Below, in pieces: positions 19,836-28,330 of a DNA stretch of 64,000 bases. The stretch spans positions 186,001-250,000 of the forward strand of contig NZ_JAFLNC010000004.1 of the NCBI RefSeq assembly GCF_017313765.1. The letters run 5' to 3'. Origin of the DNA: Sneathiella sedimenti. Its GTDB lineage: Bacteria; Pseudomonadota; Alphaproteobacteria; Sneathiellales; Sneathiellaceae. The notes beneath the pieces are model-generated. The model saw only the letters and a program-made list of their open reading frames with translations. It was not told where the DNA came from and did not search any database. Position numbers and translations under genes: made by a program. Position 1 is the first letter of the stretch, and the number at the start of each line of letters is the position of its first letter.

Positions 19836-20342
19836 ATGACATTTCGCAAAATAGTAACGGCTTTTCTGACCGTATTCGCCGCGCAGCTTCTGGCCGCGCA
19901 GATCGTTTTTTCCGCCGGAAGTGGCGGCGGCAGCGGTGGCGGTGACGGAAATGCGGGCAGCACGGCCAGCAGTTCGCAAAGTGCTGATTTTGCCGCCGGA
20001 AAGGCCGCCATTGACGCGGAACAGTGGGATGCGGCCATCGCCGCCTTCACCAAGGTGACGATGAGCGAGCCCGAAAATGCCGATGCCTACAACTATCTCG
20101 GCTATGCCAACCGCAAGCTGAAAAAATATGACGCGGCCTTTGCCAACTACAACAAGGCGCTCGCCATCAACCCCGAGCATAAGGGCGCGAATGAGTATAT
20201 CGGCGAAGCCTATCTGCAGACGGGCAACCTCAAAATGGCGGAGGAACATCTCGGGAAACTGGACTCGATCTGCTTCTTCGGCTGCCCCGAGTATACCATG
20301 CTGAAACGCGCGGTTGACGACTACAAGGCGAAGCAAAGCTGA
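19836..20342 (+). CDS. Exported TPR-repeat protein
   Basis: 168 residues. The N-terminal hydrophobic segment (about residues 6-28) ends in FSA and looks like a cleavable signal peptide, so the protein is probably periplasmic. A short Gly/Ser-rich linker follows, then at least two to three TPR units: WDAAIAAFTKVTMSEPENADAYNYLGYANRKLKKYDAAF and the following helices. It is a likely protein-interaction scaffold with unknown partner. GGGAGAGG precedes the ATG at 19836, preferred over the TTG at 19827. It sits between the rsmB-like gene and guaA on the same strand. Confidence 0.8.
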   Translation: MTFRKIVTAFLTVFAAQLLAAQIVFSAGSGGGSGGGDGNAGSTASSSQSADFAAGKAAIDAEQWDAAIAAFTKVTMSEPENADAYNYLGYANRKLKKYDAAFANYNKALAINPEHKGANEYIGEAYLQTGNLKMAEEHLGKLDSICFFGCPEYTMLKRAVDDYKAKQS

Positions 20343-20368
20343 GGCGGGTAAAAAACTGCCAATACCGG

Positions 20369-20419
20369 TCATAAACGGGCTGGACAGAAATCCACAAACT
20401 GTCTAAACCCCGTTTATGA
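20369..20419 (+). promoter_or_regulatory. Perfect inverted repeat spanning the guaA start codon
   Basis: TCATAAACGGG (20369-20379) is repeated perfectly inverted as CCCGTTTATGA (20409-20419); the second arm contains the guaA ATG (20416-20418). A second stem, GACAG (20383-20387) with CTGTC (20399-20403), nests inside. No Shine-Dalgarno-like sequence is visible between the arms. It could be an mRNA hairpin hiding the start codon or a repressor site. Confidence 0.6.
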
Positions 20420-21963
20420 AAAACAGTATTCTGATCATTGACTTCGGTAGTCAGGTCACCCAGCTGATCGCGCGGCGCGTCCGGGAGGCTGGGGTTTACA
20501 GCGAAATCATCCCCTTCAATACAGCGGCCGAGCGGCTGCAAGACTTCGACCCGGCGGGGATTATCCTCTCGGGCGGTCCGGCCTCGGTGATCGGCGACGA
20601 GACGCCGCGCGCCCCGGAAGCGGTTTTCGAGATGGGCGTGCCCGTCCTTGGCATCTGTTACGGACAGCAGACCATGGTCAACCAGCTTGGCGGCAAGGTC
20701 GAGGCGCCGGACCATCGGGAGTTCGGCCGCGCCGATATCAATGTCACCGCCACCTGCGACCTCTTTTACGGCGTATGGGAGCCGGGCGCGCAGGATCAGG
20801 TCTGGATGAGCCATGGCGATCATGTGGTGGCCATCCCCGACGGCTTCTCCGTTGTCGCTACGTCAAGCGGCGCGCCGTTCGCGGCCATTGCCGATGACAC
20901 GAAAAAATTCTACGGCGTGCAGTTCCATCCGGAGGTCGTCCATACTCCGCGGGGCGCGGCGCTGCTGTCCAATTTCGTGCATAAGATCTGCGGCCTCGCC
21001 GGGGACTGGACCATGGCCGCCTTCAAGGATCAGGCGATGGATGCCATCCGCCGACAGGTCGGGGGCGGAAAAGTCATCTGCGGTCTGTCGGGCGGGGTCG
21101 ACAGTTCCGTTGTCGCCGTCCTTATCCATGAGGCGATCGGCGACCAGCTGACCTGCGTCTATGTCGATACGGGCCTGATGCGCGCGGGCGAATCGGAGCA
21201 GGTGGTGAGCCTGTTCCGCGACAAATACAACATCCCCCTCATTCATCGCGACGCGTCCGACCTGTTCCTCGGGGAGCTGGAAGGCGTTGAGGACCCGGAA
21301 ACCAAGCGCAAGACCATCGGCCGCCTTTTCATCGATGTGTTCGATGAGGAAGCCAGCAAGGTTGGCGGCGCGGAATTCCTCGCCCAGGGCACGCTCTACC
21401 CGGATGTGATCGAGAGTGTCTCTTTCGCCGGCGGTCCCTCCGTCACCATCAAGTCGCATCATAACGTTGGCGGCCTGCCCGAACGGATGAACATGAAGCT
21501 GGTCGAGCCGCTCCGCGAGCTGTTCAAGGACGAGGTGCGTGATTTGGGCCGCGAGCTTGGCATGGCGTCGGAACTCGTTGACCGGCATCCCTTCCCGGGG
21601 CCGGGCCTCGCCATCCGCATTCCGGGCGCGATCACCCGCGACCGGCTGGAGATCCTCAGAAAAGCCGATACCATCTATCTCGACGAGATCCGCAAGGCGG
21701 GCCTCTATAACGAGATCTGGCAGGCCTTCGCCGTCCTGCTGCCCGTGCGCACCGTTGGCGTGATGGGCGATAACCGCACCTATGAATATGTCTGTGCGCT
21801 CCGCGCCGTGACCTCCACCGACGGCATGACCGCCGACTACTACCCCTTCACCCACGAGTTTCTGGGCCGCACCTCGACGCGCATCATCAACGAGGTCAAG
21901 GGCATCAACCGCGTCGTCTATGACACCACGTCGAAGCCGCCCGGAACGATTGAGTGGGAGTAG
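20416..21963 (+). CDS. guaA: GMP synthase (glutamine-hydrolysing)
   Basis: A 515-residue enzyme aminating XMP to GMP. The N-terminal class I glutamine amidotransferase has nucleophile Cys81 in GICYGQQ and the catalytic His/Glu in GVQFHPEV. The ATP pyrophosphatase domain carries the P-loop [13 protein letters not shown] near residue 223. The C-terminal dimerisation domain ends with the typical [10 protein letters not shown]. Length is exact for the family. The start codon lies within the arm of an 11-bp inverted repeat and lacks a visible ribosome site, unlike its neighbours. Confidence 0.98.
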   Translation: MKNSILIIDFGSQVTQLIARRVREAGVYSEIIPFNTAAERLQDFDPAGIILSGGPASVIGDETPRAPEAVFEMGVPVLGICYGQQTMVNQLGGKVEAPDHREFGRADINVTATCDLFYGVWEPGAQDQVWMSHGDHVVAIPDGFSVVATSSGAPFAAIADDTKKFYGVQFHPEVVHTPRGAALLSNFVHKICGLAGDWTMAAFKDQAMDAIRRQVGGGKVICGLSGGVDSSVVAVLIHEAIGDQLTCVYVDTGLMRAGESEQVVSLFRDKYNIPLIHRDASDLFLGELEGVEDPETKRKTIGRLFIDVFDEEASKVGGAEFLAQGTLYPDVIESVSFAGGPSVTIKSHHNVGGLPERMNMKLVEPLRELFKDEVRDLGRELGMASELVDRHPFPGPGLAIRIPGAITRDRLEILRKADTIYLDEIRKAGLYNEIWQAFAVLLPVRTVGVMGDNRTYEYVCALRAVTSTDGMTADYYPFTHEFLGRTSTRIINEVKGINRVVYDTTSKPPGTIEWE

Positions 21964-22067
21964 GGGAATAAAAATACTGGTTGATTAAGGTCCCTAGGTT
22001 GATTTATGGAAGTGACTTGACTGGGTGACAATACGCCACCCTGTGTTGCTTGAGGGGAGTGCCCAGT

Positions 22068-22688
22068 ATGAAAATCGCGATCCTTACCTTTCAGGGGTTT
22101 AACGAGATCGATTCCCTTGTCGCCTACCGGATGCTGCACTGGCTGCAGAAGCCGGACTGGGAGATTACCATCTGCAGTCCCGAGGCGGAAGTGACCTCCA
22201 TGGGTGGGCTTTCCATCCGGGCGCACTCCGCCCTTGAGGACGCGAGCGAGGCCGATGCGGTGATGATCGGCAGCGGCTCTCTCACCCGCCAGATTGTCGA
22301 GGATGAGAGCATCATGAGCCGGATCAGGCTTGACCCTGCGCGTCAGGTGATCGCCGCGCAATGCTCCGGTACCCTGATGGCGGCGAAACTCGGCCTGCTC
22401 GGTGGCGTGCCAGCCTGCACCGACAGCGCAACCAAGCAATGGGTGCTGGACGCCGGTGTTGAGGTTCTGAACCAGCCGCTTGTCGCCCATGGTAATGTGG
22501 CGACAGCGGGCGGCTGTCTTGGCTCCGCCTATCTCACCGGATGGACCATCGCCATGCTGGACAGCCTCGACACAGCGTCAACGGCGCTTCACTATTTCGC
22601 CCCGGTCGGGGAGAAGGACGGGTTTCTCAAGCGCGCCCAGCAGAACATCTCGCCCTACCTGCGGGAACGGGAGTATATGGAGGCCTAG
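22068..22688 (+). CDS. DJ-1/PfpI family protein
   Basis: 206 residues of the class I glutamine-amidotransferase-like fold. The nucleophile-elbow Cys99 is in AAQCSGTLM, and the conserved acidic residue precedes it in FQGFNEIDS near residue 13. The group includes chaperones, glyoxalases and isonitrile hydratases, and this one is closest in layout to the stand-alone enzymes; the substrate is unknown. GAGGGGAG lies 8 bases before the ATG at 22068. The upstream hairpin GGGTG/CACCC near 22023-22041 separates it from guaA. Confidence 0.82.
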   Translation: MKIAILTFQGFNEIDSLVAYRMLHWLQKPDWEITICSPEAEVTSMGGLSIRAHSALEDASEADAVMIGSGSLTRQIVEDESIMSRIRLDPARQVIAAQCSGTLMAAKLGLLGGVPACTDSATKQWVLDAGVEVLNQPLVAHGNVATAGGCLGSAYLTGWTIAMLDSLDTASTALHYFAPVGEKDGFLKRAQQNISPYLREREYMEA

Positions 22689-22773
22689 GCCACCGCGCTA
22701 TTTAGCTTTCCTTAAGGTTAATGCGATAGATTTCCTGAAGTAACAGGACAAGTCGCAGTAACAGGAGAGCTAT

Positions 22774-23928
22774 GTGCAGTATCGGCCGGAAATCGACGGC
22801 TTGCGGGCGGTTGCCGTCGGGCTTGTCCTCCTGTATCACGCCGGGTTCGGTTTCCTCGGCCGGAATGACTGGTTTGCGGCGGCCGATATTGGCGTCGATA
22901 TCTTCTTTGTGATCAGCGGCTACCTGATTACGACCATCATCCTCAAGGAAATGCGCGAGACCGGCGCCTTCAGTTTCCGGAATTTTTATGAACGGCGGGC
23001 ACGGCGTATCTTGCCGGCCCTGTTCTTCGTTATTCTGGTCAGTTTTCCGGTGGCCCTCTATATTCTGTCGTCCAGTGAGCTGACGGCGTTTCTCGACAGC
23101 ATCCTCTATATCGTCTTCTTCATCTCCAACTATTTTTTCTATCAGCAGGGGGTCCAGATTGGCGCGGAATCCCTGTCCATCGAGCCGTTCCTCCATACCT
23201 GGAGCCTGGCGATCGAGGAGCAGTTCTACCTGATCTTCCCGGTTATCCTGCTGCTGAGCGCCCGGTATTCCCCGAAATTCACCCTGTCGCTGTTCTTTAC
23301 GCTGTTCTTTCTCAGCCTGCTGTTCGCGGATTTCAACACCTACCGCCGCTCCGAGTTTAACTATTTCATGCTGATCTCGCGGTTCTGGGAATTGCTGGCC
23401 GGGGCGATCCTCGCCTTTCTGGAGAATGAGTATGGCAAGATCCGGCACCAGTTCCTGAACGGCGTTATGCCGGTGGTCGGCATGTCCATGATCCTCTGGT
23501 TCCTTCTGTTGTTTGATCCGGGGCCGGCGCATCCGAGCCTGACGACCCTTGTGCCGGTGGTCGGGACGGCGCTTGTCATCGCCTTCGCCTCGCGCGAGGA
23601 CCTGGTCGGCGTGATACTGGGATCAAGGCCGCTCGTTGCCCTGGGGCTGATTTCCTATTCGCTGTATCTCTGGCATTTTCCCGTTTTTGCTTATTTCGAC
23701 AGAACCCAGCCGGCCCCGACGAACCTGGACAAGATCGGCTGGGTCGTGCTGTCCATCATACTGGCGACGCTCTCCTATTTCCTGATCGAGCAGCCTTTCC
23801 GCAACCGCCGGCTTATCACCGCGAAGCCGTTTTTCCTGTCGATCGCGACTGTTGCCATCGTGATTGTCGGTTTGTCATTTTTGGGCGAGCCGGGTAAGAT
23901 TAGCGAGCTAACCGCTATACTTGACTAG
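22774..23928 (+). CDS. Acyltransferase-3 family membrane protein (no SGNH domain)
   Basis: 384 residues, mostly transmembrane (about ten segments). It shows the acyltransferase-3 signatures YRPEIDGLRAVAVGLVLLYH, FFVISGYLIT, FYERRARRILPAL and WSLAIEEQFYL. The His in the first motif is the family's proposed catalytic residue. Many relatives continue into a periplasmic SGNH esterase domain of over 200 residues; here the protein stops after the membrane core. Likely role: acylating a surface or periplasmic glycan. The start is GTG with AGGAG 6 bases upstream. A 10-bp direct repeat AGTAACAGGA occurs at 22739 and 22757. Confidence 0.88.
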   Translation: MQYRPEIDGLRAVAVGLVLLYHAGFGFLGRNDWFAAADIGVDIFFVISGYLITTIILKEMRETGAFSFRNFYERRARRILPALFFVILVSFPVALYILSSSELTAFLDSILYIVFFISNYFFYQQGVQIGAESLSIEPFLHTWSLAIEEQFYLIFPVILLLSARYSPKFTLSLFFTLFFLSLLFADFNTYRRSEFNYFMLISRFWELLAGAILAFLENEYGKIRHQFLNGVMPVVGMSMILWFLLLFDPGPAHPSLTTLVPVVGTALVIAFASREDLVGVILGSRPLVALGLISYSLYLWHFPVFAYFDRTQPAPTNLDKIGWVVLSIILATLSYFLIEQPFRNRRLITAKPFFLSIATVAIVIVGLSFLGEPGKISELTAILD

Positions 23929-23946
23929 AAACCCGGGACCACCTGT

Positions 23947-24336
23947 ATGCATGTCACGATCACACCTCTCTTCGCGGCCCTGCTGGGGCTGATTTTCTTT
24001 TTCCTGAGCCTGCGCACCTCGCTGGAGCGGCGGCGGGCCCGGGTGTCGATTGGCGATGGGGGTGACAAGGGGCTGCTGATGGCCATTCGGGCCCATGGGA
24101 ACTTCATCGAATATGTGCCGATCTCGCTGCTGCTGATGGCCTTTCTGGAAATGCGCGCCGTCAGCATCTACGTGATTATGGTGCTGGGCACGATGCTGGT
24201 CGCGGGCCGTTGCCTGCATGCCATCGGGATCAGCCGCGCCAACGCGAATATCCGCCTGCGACAGATCGGCGCGGGCCTCTCCCTGCTTGTGCTGCTGATC
24301 GGCAGCCTGTGGCTGCTCTACAGCTATCTCATCTGA
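23947..24336 (+). CDS. MAPEG family membrane protein
   Basis: 129 residues with four hydrophobic segments. The MAPEG hallmark RAHGNFIEYVPISLLLMAFLE lies near residue 50, and a conserved GR follows in LVAGRCLHAIGI. The family includes membrane glutathione transferases and related eicosanoid enzymes. Bacterial members of this short type are usually annotated as inner-membrane YecN-like proteins. It follows the acyltransferase by 18 bases and converges on the GST gene, which fits a detoxification theme but proves nothing. Confidence 0.88.
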   Translation: MHVTITPLFAALLGLIFFFLSLRTSLERRRARVSIGDGGDKGLLMAIRAHGNFIEYVPISLLLMAFLEMRAVSIYVIMVLGTMLVAGRCLHAIGISRANANIRLRQIGAGLSLLVLLIGSLWLLYSYLI

Positions 24337-24354
24337 CACTGCGCGAGAGACGCC

Positions 24355-24984
24355 TCACGCCACCTTTTCGTCTGCTGGCCAGGGGTTTTTCCACGCGGGG
24401 ATCTGCTCCAGGCCATCGAGCCAGCGGGTGATGTTGGGGAAGTTTTCAAACGGCATGTCCGCCTCTTTCCAGTAGCGCGCCATGGAGCCGAGGGAGAAAT
24501 CGGCGACGGTCAGCCGGCCCGCCGCTGCAAAGTCCTTGCCGGCGAGATGGGCGTCCAGCACCTTGGCGTATTTGAGGCAGTTCTTCTCGGATTTTTCCAG
24601 AACCGTGACATCGGGCGGGCCCATGTTGAAGGTCTTCTTGACGATTTTCTCGACATAATAGGGGCCGACAGCCGGGGTCCAGTGCCCCTCGTTCCAGGTG
24701 AGCCAGCGCAACACCTCGACCTGCTCCTCGAGATTCTCGGTCGGCCACATGTCAGAGCCGGCCTTGATGCAGAGATGCGCCATGATCGCCGCCGATTCAA
24801 ACAGGACGATCTCGCCATCCACCAGCGTCGGGGCCTTCTTGTTGGGGTTGATCGCCTTATACTCCGGTGTATGCAGGCCGCCGGTGACGGGATCAATCCG
24901 GACCAGTTCTGCTTCGATACCCAGATGCTTGACGAGGGCAAGGACGCGCAACGGCGCCTGTGCATGTATCCAGTAAATCTTCAT
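24355..24984 (-). CDS. Glutathione S-transferase family protein
   Basis: 209 residues. The N-terminal thioredoxin-like domain has PNKKAPTLVDGEIVLFESAAI, the glutathione-binding cis-Pro and Glu-Ser region. The all-helical C-terminal domain carries the N-capping motif RLTVADFSLGSMA. The cytosolic, probably conjugating enzyme uses an unknown electrophile. It lies 95 bases downstream of the TetR gene on the same strand and could share its transcript. Confidence 0.93.
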   Translation of the reverse strand: MKIYWIHAQAPLRVLALVKHLGIEAELVRIDPVTGGLHTPEYKAINPNKKAPTLVDGEIVLFESAAIMAHLCIKAGSDMWPTENLEEQVEVLRWLTWNEGHWTPAVGPYYVEKIVKKTFNMGPPDVTVLEKSEKNCLKYAKVLDAHLAGKDFAAAGRLTVADFSLGSMARYWKEADMPFENFPNITRWLDGLEQIPAWKNPWPADEKVA

Positions 24985-25079
24985 ATCTCATCCTTCTGAC
25001 AATTTCCCGAAACATGCCTGCGCGGTCCCGGCGCTGTCAATAATGGAGGGGAAAAAAGCAGCCGGAATGGTGCGGAGCG

Positions 25080-25670
25080 TCACACCCTGATCCCGTCGAG
25101 CAGCGCGTCGATTGCGGCACGGTACGGGGCAGGGGGGTGTCCTTCGGCAATGGCGAGCGCCGCCCTGTCAAAGGCCGCCGCGAGGAGATCGGCGAGGGCC
25201 GCCCGCGGAATATCCCCGATCAGGCCCTGGCGGTGCGCCTCCTCAAGCCCGGCGAGCAGGGTCTGTCCGCCGGTGAGCCGGTCCAGACGCTCCATCTCGA
25301 TCACGCCGAGCACCACCGGTCCCTCGAGCAGGAGAAGCCGGGCCCGGCCCGGAATCGTCATGGCCTCGAAATAGGCCGTTGCCCCGGTCGAGAGCGCGGT
25401 TAGCGGGTTCGCTATGCCCTCCGTTTGGTCGTTGATGGACGCCGCAACTTCCTGCATCTCCGCCTCGATAACCGCCCGGAACAGGTCCGCCTTGTCCTTG
25501 AAGTGATGGTACAGCGCGCCGCGCGTGACTTTTGCACGGGTGACAATCTCCGGTGTCCCGGTTTCCGCGTAGCCTTTCTCGACAAACAGCGCGCGCGCCG
25601 AGTTGACCAAGGCCGCACGGGTGGTTTCCGTGCGTTCCTTATTTGAGCGTATAGATCTTTTTTCTTGCAT
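25080..25670 (-). CDS. TetR/AcrR family transcriptional regulator
   Basis: 196 residues. The N-terminal helix-turn-helix spans about residues 15-60 (FVEKGYAETGTPEIVTRAKV, GALYHHFKDKADLFRAVI), and the rest is the ligand-binding helical domain. It is divergent from the VOC gene and upstream of the GST gene, so it may control both. The start codon lies inside an imperfect palindrome (25668-25686), suggesting autoregulation. No strong ribosome site precedes the start. Confidence 0.95.
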   Translation of the reverse strand: MQEKRSIRSNKERTETTRAALVNSARALFVEKGYAETGTPEIVTRAKVTRGALYHHFKDKADLFRAVIEAEMQEVAASINDQTEGIANPLTALSTGATAYFEAMTIPGRARLLLLEGPVVLGVIEMERLDRLTGGQTLLAGLEEAHRQGLIGDIPRAALADLLAAAFDRAALAIAEGHPPAPYRAAIDALLDGIRV

Positions 25671-25686
25671 ACATGCAGCCTGTATG
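25668..25686. promoter_or_regulatory. Candidate TetR-family operator
   Basis: CATACA-N7-TGTATG is an inverted repeat between the divergent tetR and VOC genes, overlapping the tetR start codon. It resembles the AcrR-type operator with TACATACA half-sites. A further ACATAC half-site occurs at 25695-25700. Confidence 0.55.
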
Positions 25687-25735
25687 TAAAATGAACATAC
25701 GCAGACTATATCTTATTTAACGGAGGAAACAAAGA

Positions 25736-26146
25736 ATGAAGTGCACCCAATTTTATCCCGTTATCATGACCGACAAGGTGCAGGAAACGGCCGATTTCTA
25801 TGTCTCGAATTTTCGTTTCCACAAGGTGTTCGACAGCGACTGGTACCTTCACCTGCAGTCAGCGGAGGATCCGGACGTGAATATCGCGGTGCTCGACGGT
25901 ACGCATGAAACCATCCCCGCGGTGGGGCGGGGACGCGTTTCGGGCCTGCTGATTAATTTCGAGGTGGAGAATGTGGACAAGGAATATGACCGGGCGAAAG
26001 CCGCCAACCTGCCGATCCTGCTGGAGCTGCGCGACGAGCCCTTCGGCCAGCGGCATTTCATCACGCAGGATCCGAGCGGAGTCATGATTGACGTGATCAA
26101 GCCGATTCCGCCGAGCGCGGAATTCGCGGCCCAATTTGCCGATTAA
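25736..26146 (+). CDS. VOC superfamily (glyoxalase/bleomycin-resistance-like) protein
   Basis: 136 residues, one VOC module. It has the beginning [23 protein letters not shown] and the ending [20 protein letters not shown] typical of this fold. Members bind a metal for isomerase or dioxygenase chemistry, or sequester antibiotics. Histidine/glutamate metal ligands are not all evident, so the activity is open. ACGGAGGAAAC lies before the ATG. Divergent transcription from tetR across a palindrome makes it the prime regulatory target. Confidence 0.85.
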   Translation: MKCTQFYPVIMTDKVQETADFYVSNFRFHKVFDSDWYLHLQSAEDPDVNIAVLDGTHETIPAVGRGRVSGLLINFEVENVDKEYDRAKAANLPILLELRDEPFGQRHFITQDPSGVMIDVIKPIPPSAEFAAQFAD

Positions 26147-26173
26147 TGACGGCGCAAGACGCCGTCGGGCGGC

Positions 26174-26365
26174 CTAGTGATGGATGGGGGGGTCGGTGCG
26201 GCGGCGCTTGTATTTGCTGCCGCGCTCGATCTCGTCATTGATCTCGTCGGCGATATCGTTCCAGCCATACTGCCGCGCGGCGTGAAGGGCGCGCTGCAAT
26301 CCGCAGGTATCGATAAGGTTCTGCGCTATCTGTCGCTTGCGCTTGTCGAGGGACTGACTGGCCAT
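26174..26365 (-). CDS. Small conserved-looking hypothetical protein
   Basis: 63 residues, very charged and helical, beginning MASQSLDKRKRQIAQNLIDT and ending in a basic KYKRRRTDPPIHH tail. The single domain NLIDTCGLQRALHAARQYGWNDIADEI could be a helix-hairpin. No function is recognised. CCGGAG lies about 8 bases before the ATG. It converges on the VOC gene. Confidence 0.55.
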   Translation of the reverse strand: MASQSLDKRKRQIAQNLIDTCGLQRALHAARQYGWNDIADEINDEIERGSKYKRRRTDPPIHH

Positions 26366-27337
26366 CTACTCTGTCTCCGGTTCTTCAATTCAGAACGCTG
26401 CATTTGGGAGAAGATTACGGCCAAATCATGAAATTACCGTAAAGAGTTGGCGAGGGACGGGTTTTATACCGCCCGGGACCGCATCCGCCACCCGCACCGT
26501 CAGGGGTCGGCTGCCCTCCCCGGGAGTCCGCCGATAGTGTCTTTTATTGCGGATTTTCATCGGCGATCCGCCGTAGGGGCGAGCCAGCGAACAACCGTTG
26601 GTGGATGTCCGGGTTTGAAAATCACGAGCCTGGACGAGGAGGAAAAATATTTTTCCTTGGTAAATTAGGGACTTGCGAATTCGTCCGTCAGGCGGTCGCG
26701 CGAACTGCCCGAGATGGCGGGGTTTGCCGGCGCTGCCGAGGGCGGTTTTTCCATTAGAGTTATTGCATGTACGGCACGGCTGTGTTATACTGCAAGGGCT
26801 AGAAGGAATTGGTTTTCACTGCCACTTCGCCCCCTTTTTCCGGGGGATTTTAAAGGAGGTTTTAGGACAGATTGGATATCAAATTCCCTATATATAGCGA
26901 TGTCAATGATACCACAAAGAAGAGACCCTCTGCGAATTGGTATCACCGGAATTGGGACAATTTTTACGGGACGCTATCGTAAAGGCGCCTTGCGGATAAT
27001 AAGGAAGTTCTGTGCCGGATAAAAAATTGGCATCGCGCAAGTCGGCGGAAACCGGCGTTTATTCAATTACGAACAGGCTCATGGTTTCCTGAACGATTTC
27101 TTGGACGCCCAGGTGGGACCCCTCGGACGAAATTTGCCGCGACCTCTGTCAGTATTTATGGGACGGAGCCGCATAATTGTCCGCCGCGTCTCACCAACAG
27201 GAAATGATCCTACGACGGATTGACGCGCCCCCGGCCAGGGCGCCAAACCCAACGGCGGATCAGGACCGGTGTCCATCTTTCCAGCCATACCCGGATGCCC
27301 TGGAGGGGGAGACCCCGCACCGTCCGGATCGCGCCTC
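26366..27337. other. Gene-poor stretch of about 970 bases
   Basis: No reading frame here looks convincingly protein-coding; the longest (about 100 codons at 26714-27022) has no ribosome site and no family resemblance. Two features stand out: a perfect 18-base palindrome at 26640-26657, and a hairpin CCCCC/GGGGG near 26831-26847 followed by ATTTT. Base composition fluctuates between GC-rich and AT-rich blocks. It may hold a small RNA, a decayed gene or regulatory DNA; I cannot tell which. Confidence 0.5.
26640..26657. repeat. Perfect 18-base AT-rich palindrome
   Basis: AGGAAAAATATTTTTCCT equals its own reverse complement. It lies within the gene-poor stretch and has no loop, so a DNA-protein site is likelier than an RNA hairpin. 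Confidence 0.6.
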
Positions 27338-27520
27338 TTACCCGCCGTCACCGAAGGTCTTGTAGAGGAAGGCGACCACCAGCGCCACGGCGAGCCAGAT
27401 CGCGATGTTGCGCAACAGGACCGCCTTGCCGGTGCGCCGCGTGTAGTAGAGAAAGCCCGGTAGTACCAGCGCGAGCACCATCACCATGGCCACCAGCTGT
27501 AAAATTTGCCCTTCGCTCAT
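27338..27520 (-). CDS. Small inner-membrane protein
   Basis: 60 residues with two hydrophobic segments (about 8-25 and 36-54) joined by a basic loop YYTRRTGKAVLLRN, so probably a hairpin with cytoplasmic loop. The C-terminal segment (LRNIAIWLAVALVVAFLYKT) resembles the N-terminal anchors of several alphaproteobacterial envelope proteins. Function unknown. The ribosome site is weak (GGAA). It is divergent from the yfgM-like gene. Confidence 0.55.
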   Translation of the reverse strand: MSEGQILQLVAMVMVLALVLPGFLYYTRRTGKAVLLRNIAIWLAVALVVAFLYKTFGDGG

Positions 27521-27682
27521 GAAATTCCGTTCCGAATGGTTATATACTCCGTCATACTATATAGTTTCGCGAGCTTTCCGGCCAAAATATCAAAATTTGG
27601 CGGATGCACGAGACAACATTTGCTTAAATTCGTCCGGCGGTTTATTTTGCACCGGATTTTGACGGCGGAACTGGAGTTTTTT

Positions 27683-28330
27683 GTGGCCGATATTTTTAAC
27701 GAAGTGGATGAGGACGTCCGTAAGGACAAATCGCTGGCGCTATGGAAGGCCTATGGCAAATATGTCATCGGTGCCGCGGTCCTGATCGTGGTGGCGACCG
27801 CGTCCTATGTGGGATGGCAGAATTACGTCCAGAACCAGTCACGCACCCAGGGCGCCGAGTTTGAGGCTGCTGCGGCGCTGGTGGCGGATGGAAAGCTTGG
27901 TGAAGGGGCGGCGGCTTTTGCCGGGCTCGCAGAATCGGGCAATGCCGGATACCGCCCGCTTGCCGCCCTTCGTGAGGCCGAGGCCATGATCGCCGCGGGC
28001 GAGGGCGAGAAGGCCCTCATCGTGTATGACCAGCTCGCCGCCGACAGTGGCATCGATGAGGAATTTTCCACTCTCGCCAATCTGCTTGCGGGCTATTACC
28101 TGATGGATGCCGGAACGACCAGCGAGGTTCGTGACCGGATTGCCCCCTTGACGGAACCGGGAAGCCTGTTCAGCGCGTCGGCCAATGAATTGCTCGCGCT
28201 CACCTATATCAAGGATGGCGACACCGCGCAGGCGAAAGAGGTTCTCGCGCTGGTCCAGAATGACGCCGCCACGCCCGACGATGTCAAGAGCCGGGTAACT
28301 CAGCTTCTCGCCGCGATCGAGGGTAAATGA
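27683..28330 (+). CDS. YfgM-like TPR protein (ancillary SecYEG/BamB-associated)
   Basis: 215 residues. A short cytoplasmic N-terminus (ADIFNEVDEDVRKDKSLALWKAYGKY) leads into one membrane anchor (about residues 28-48), then a periplasmic TPR-like domain. This layout matches the YfgM/TPR_21 family that neighbours bamB and der in many proteobacteria and is linked to periplasmic chaperone traffic. The GTG at 27683 is chosen because CTGGAG lies 6 bases upstream and the family begins at this point; an in-frame opening runs further up without a start site. It overlaps bamB by 4 bases. Confidence 0.82.
   Translation: MADIFNEVDEDVRKDKSLALWKAYGKYVIGAAVLIVVATASYVGWQNYVQNQSRTQGAEFEAAAALVADGKLGEGAAAFAGLAESGNAGYRPLAALREAEAMIAAGEGEKALIVYDQLAADSGIDEEFSTLANLLAGYYLMDAGTTSEVRDRIAPLTEPGSLFSASANELLALTYIKDGDTAQAKEVLALVQNDAATPDDVKSRVTQLLAAIEGK

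Noticed and set aside
26714-27022. A 102-codon frame in the gene-poor region
   Set aside because: No ribosome site, shifting composition along its length, no motif; probably chance.
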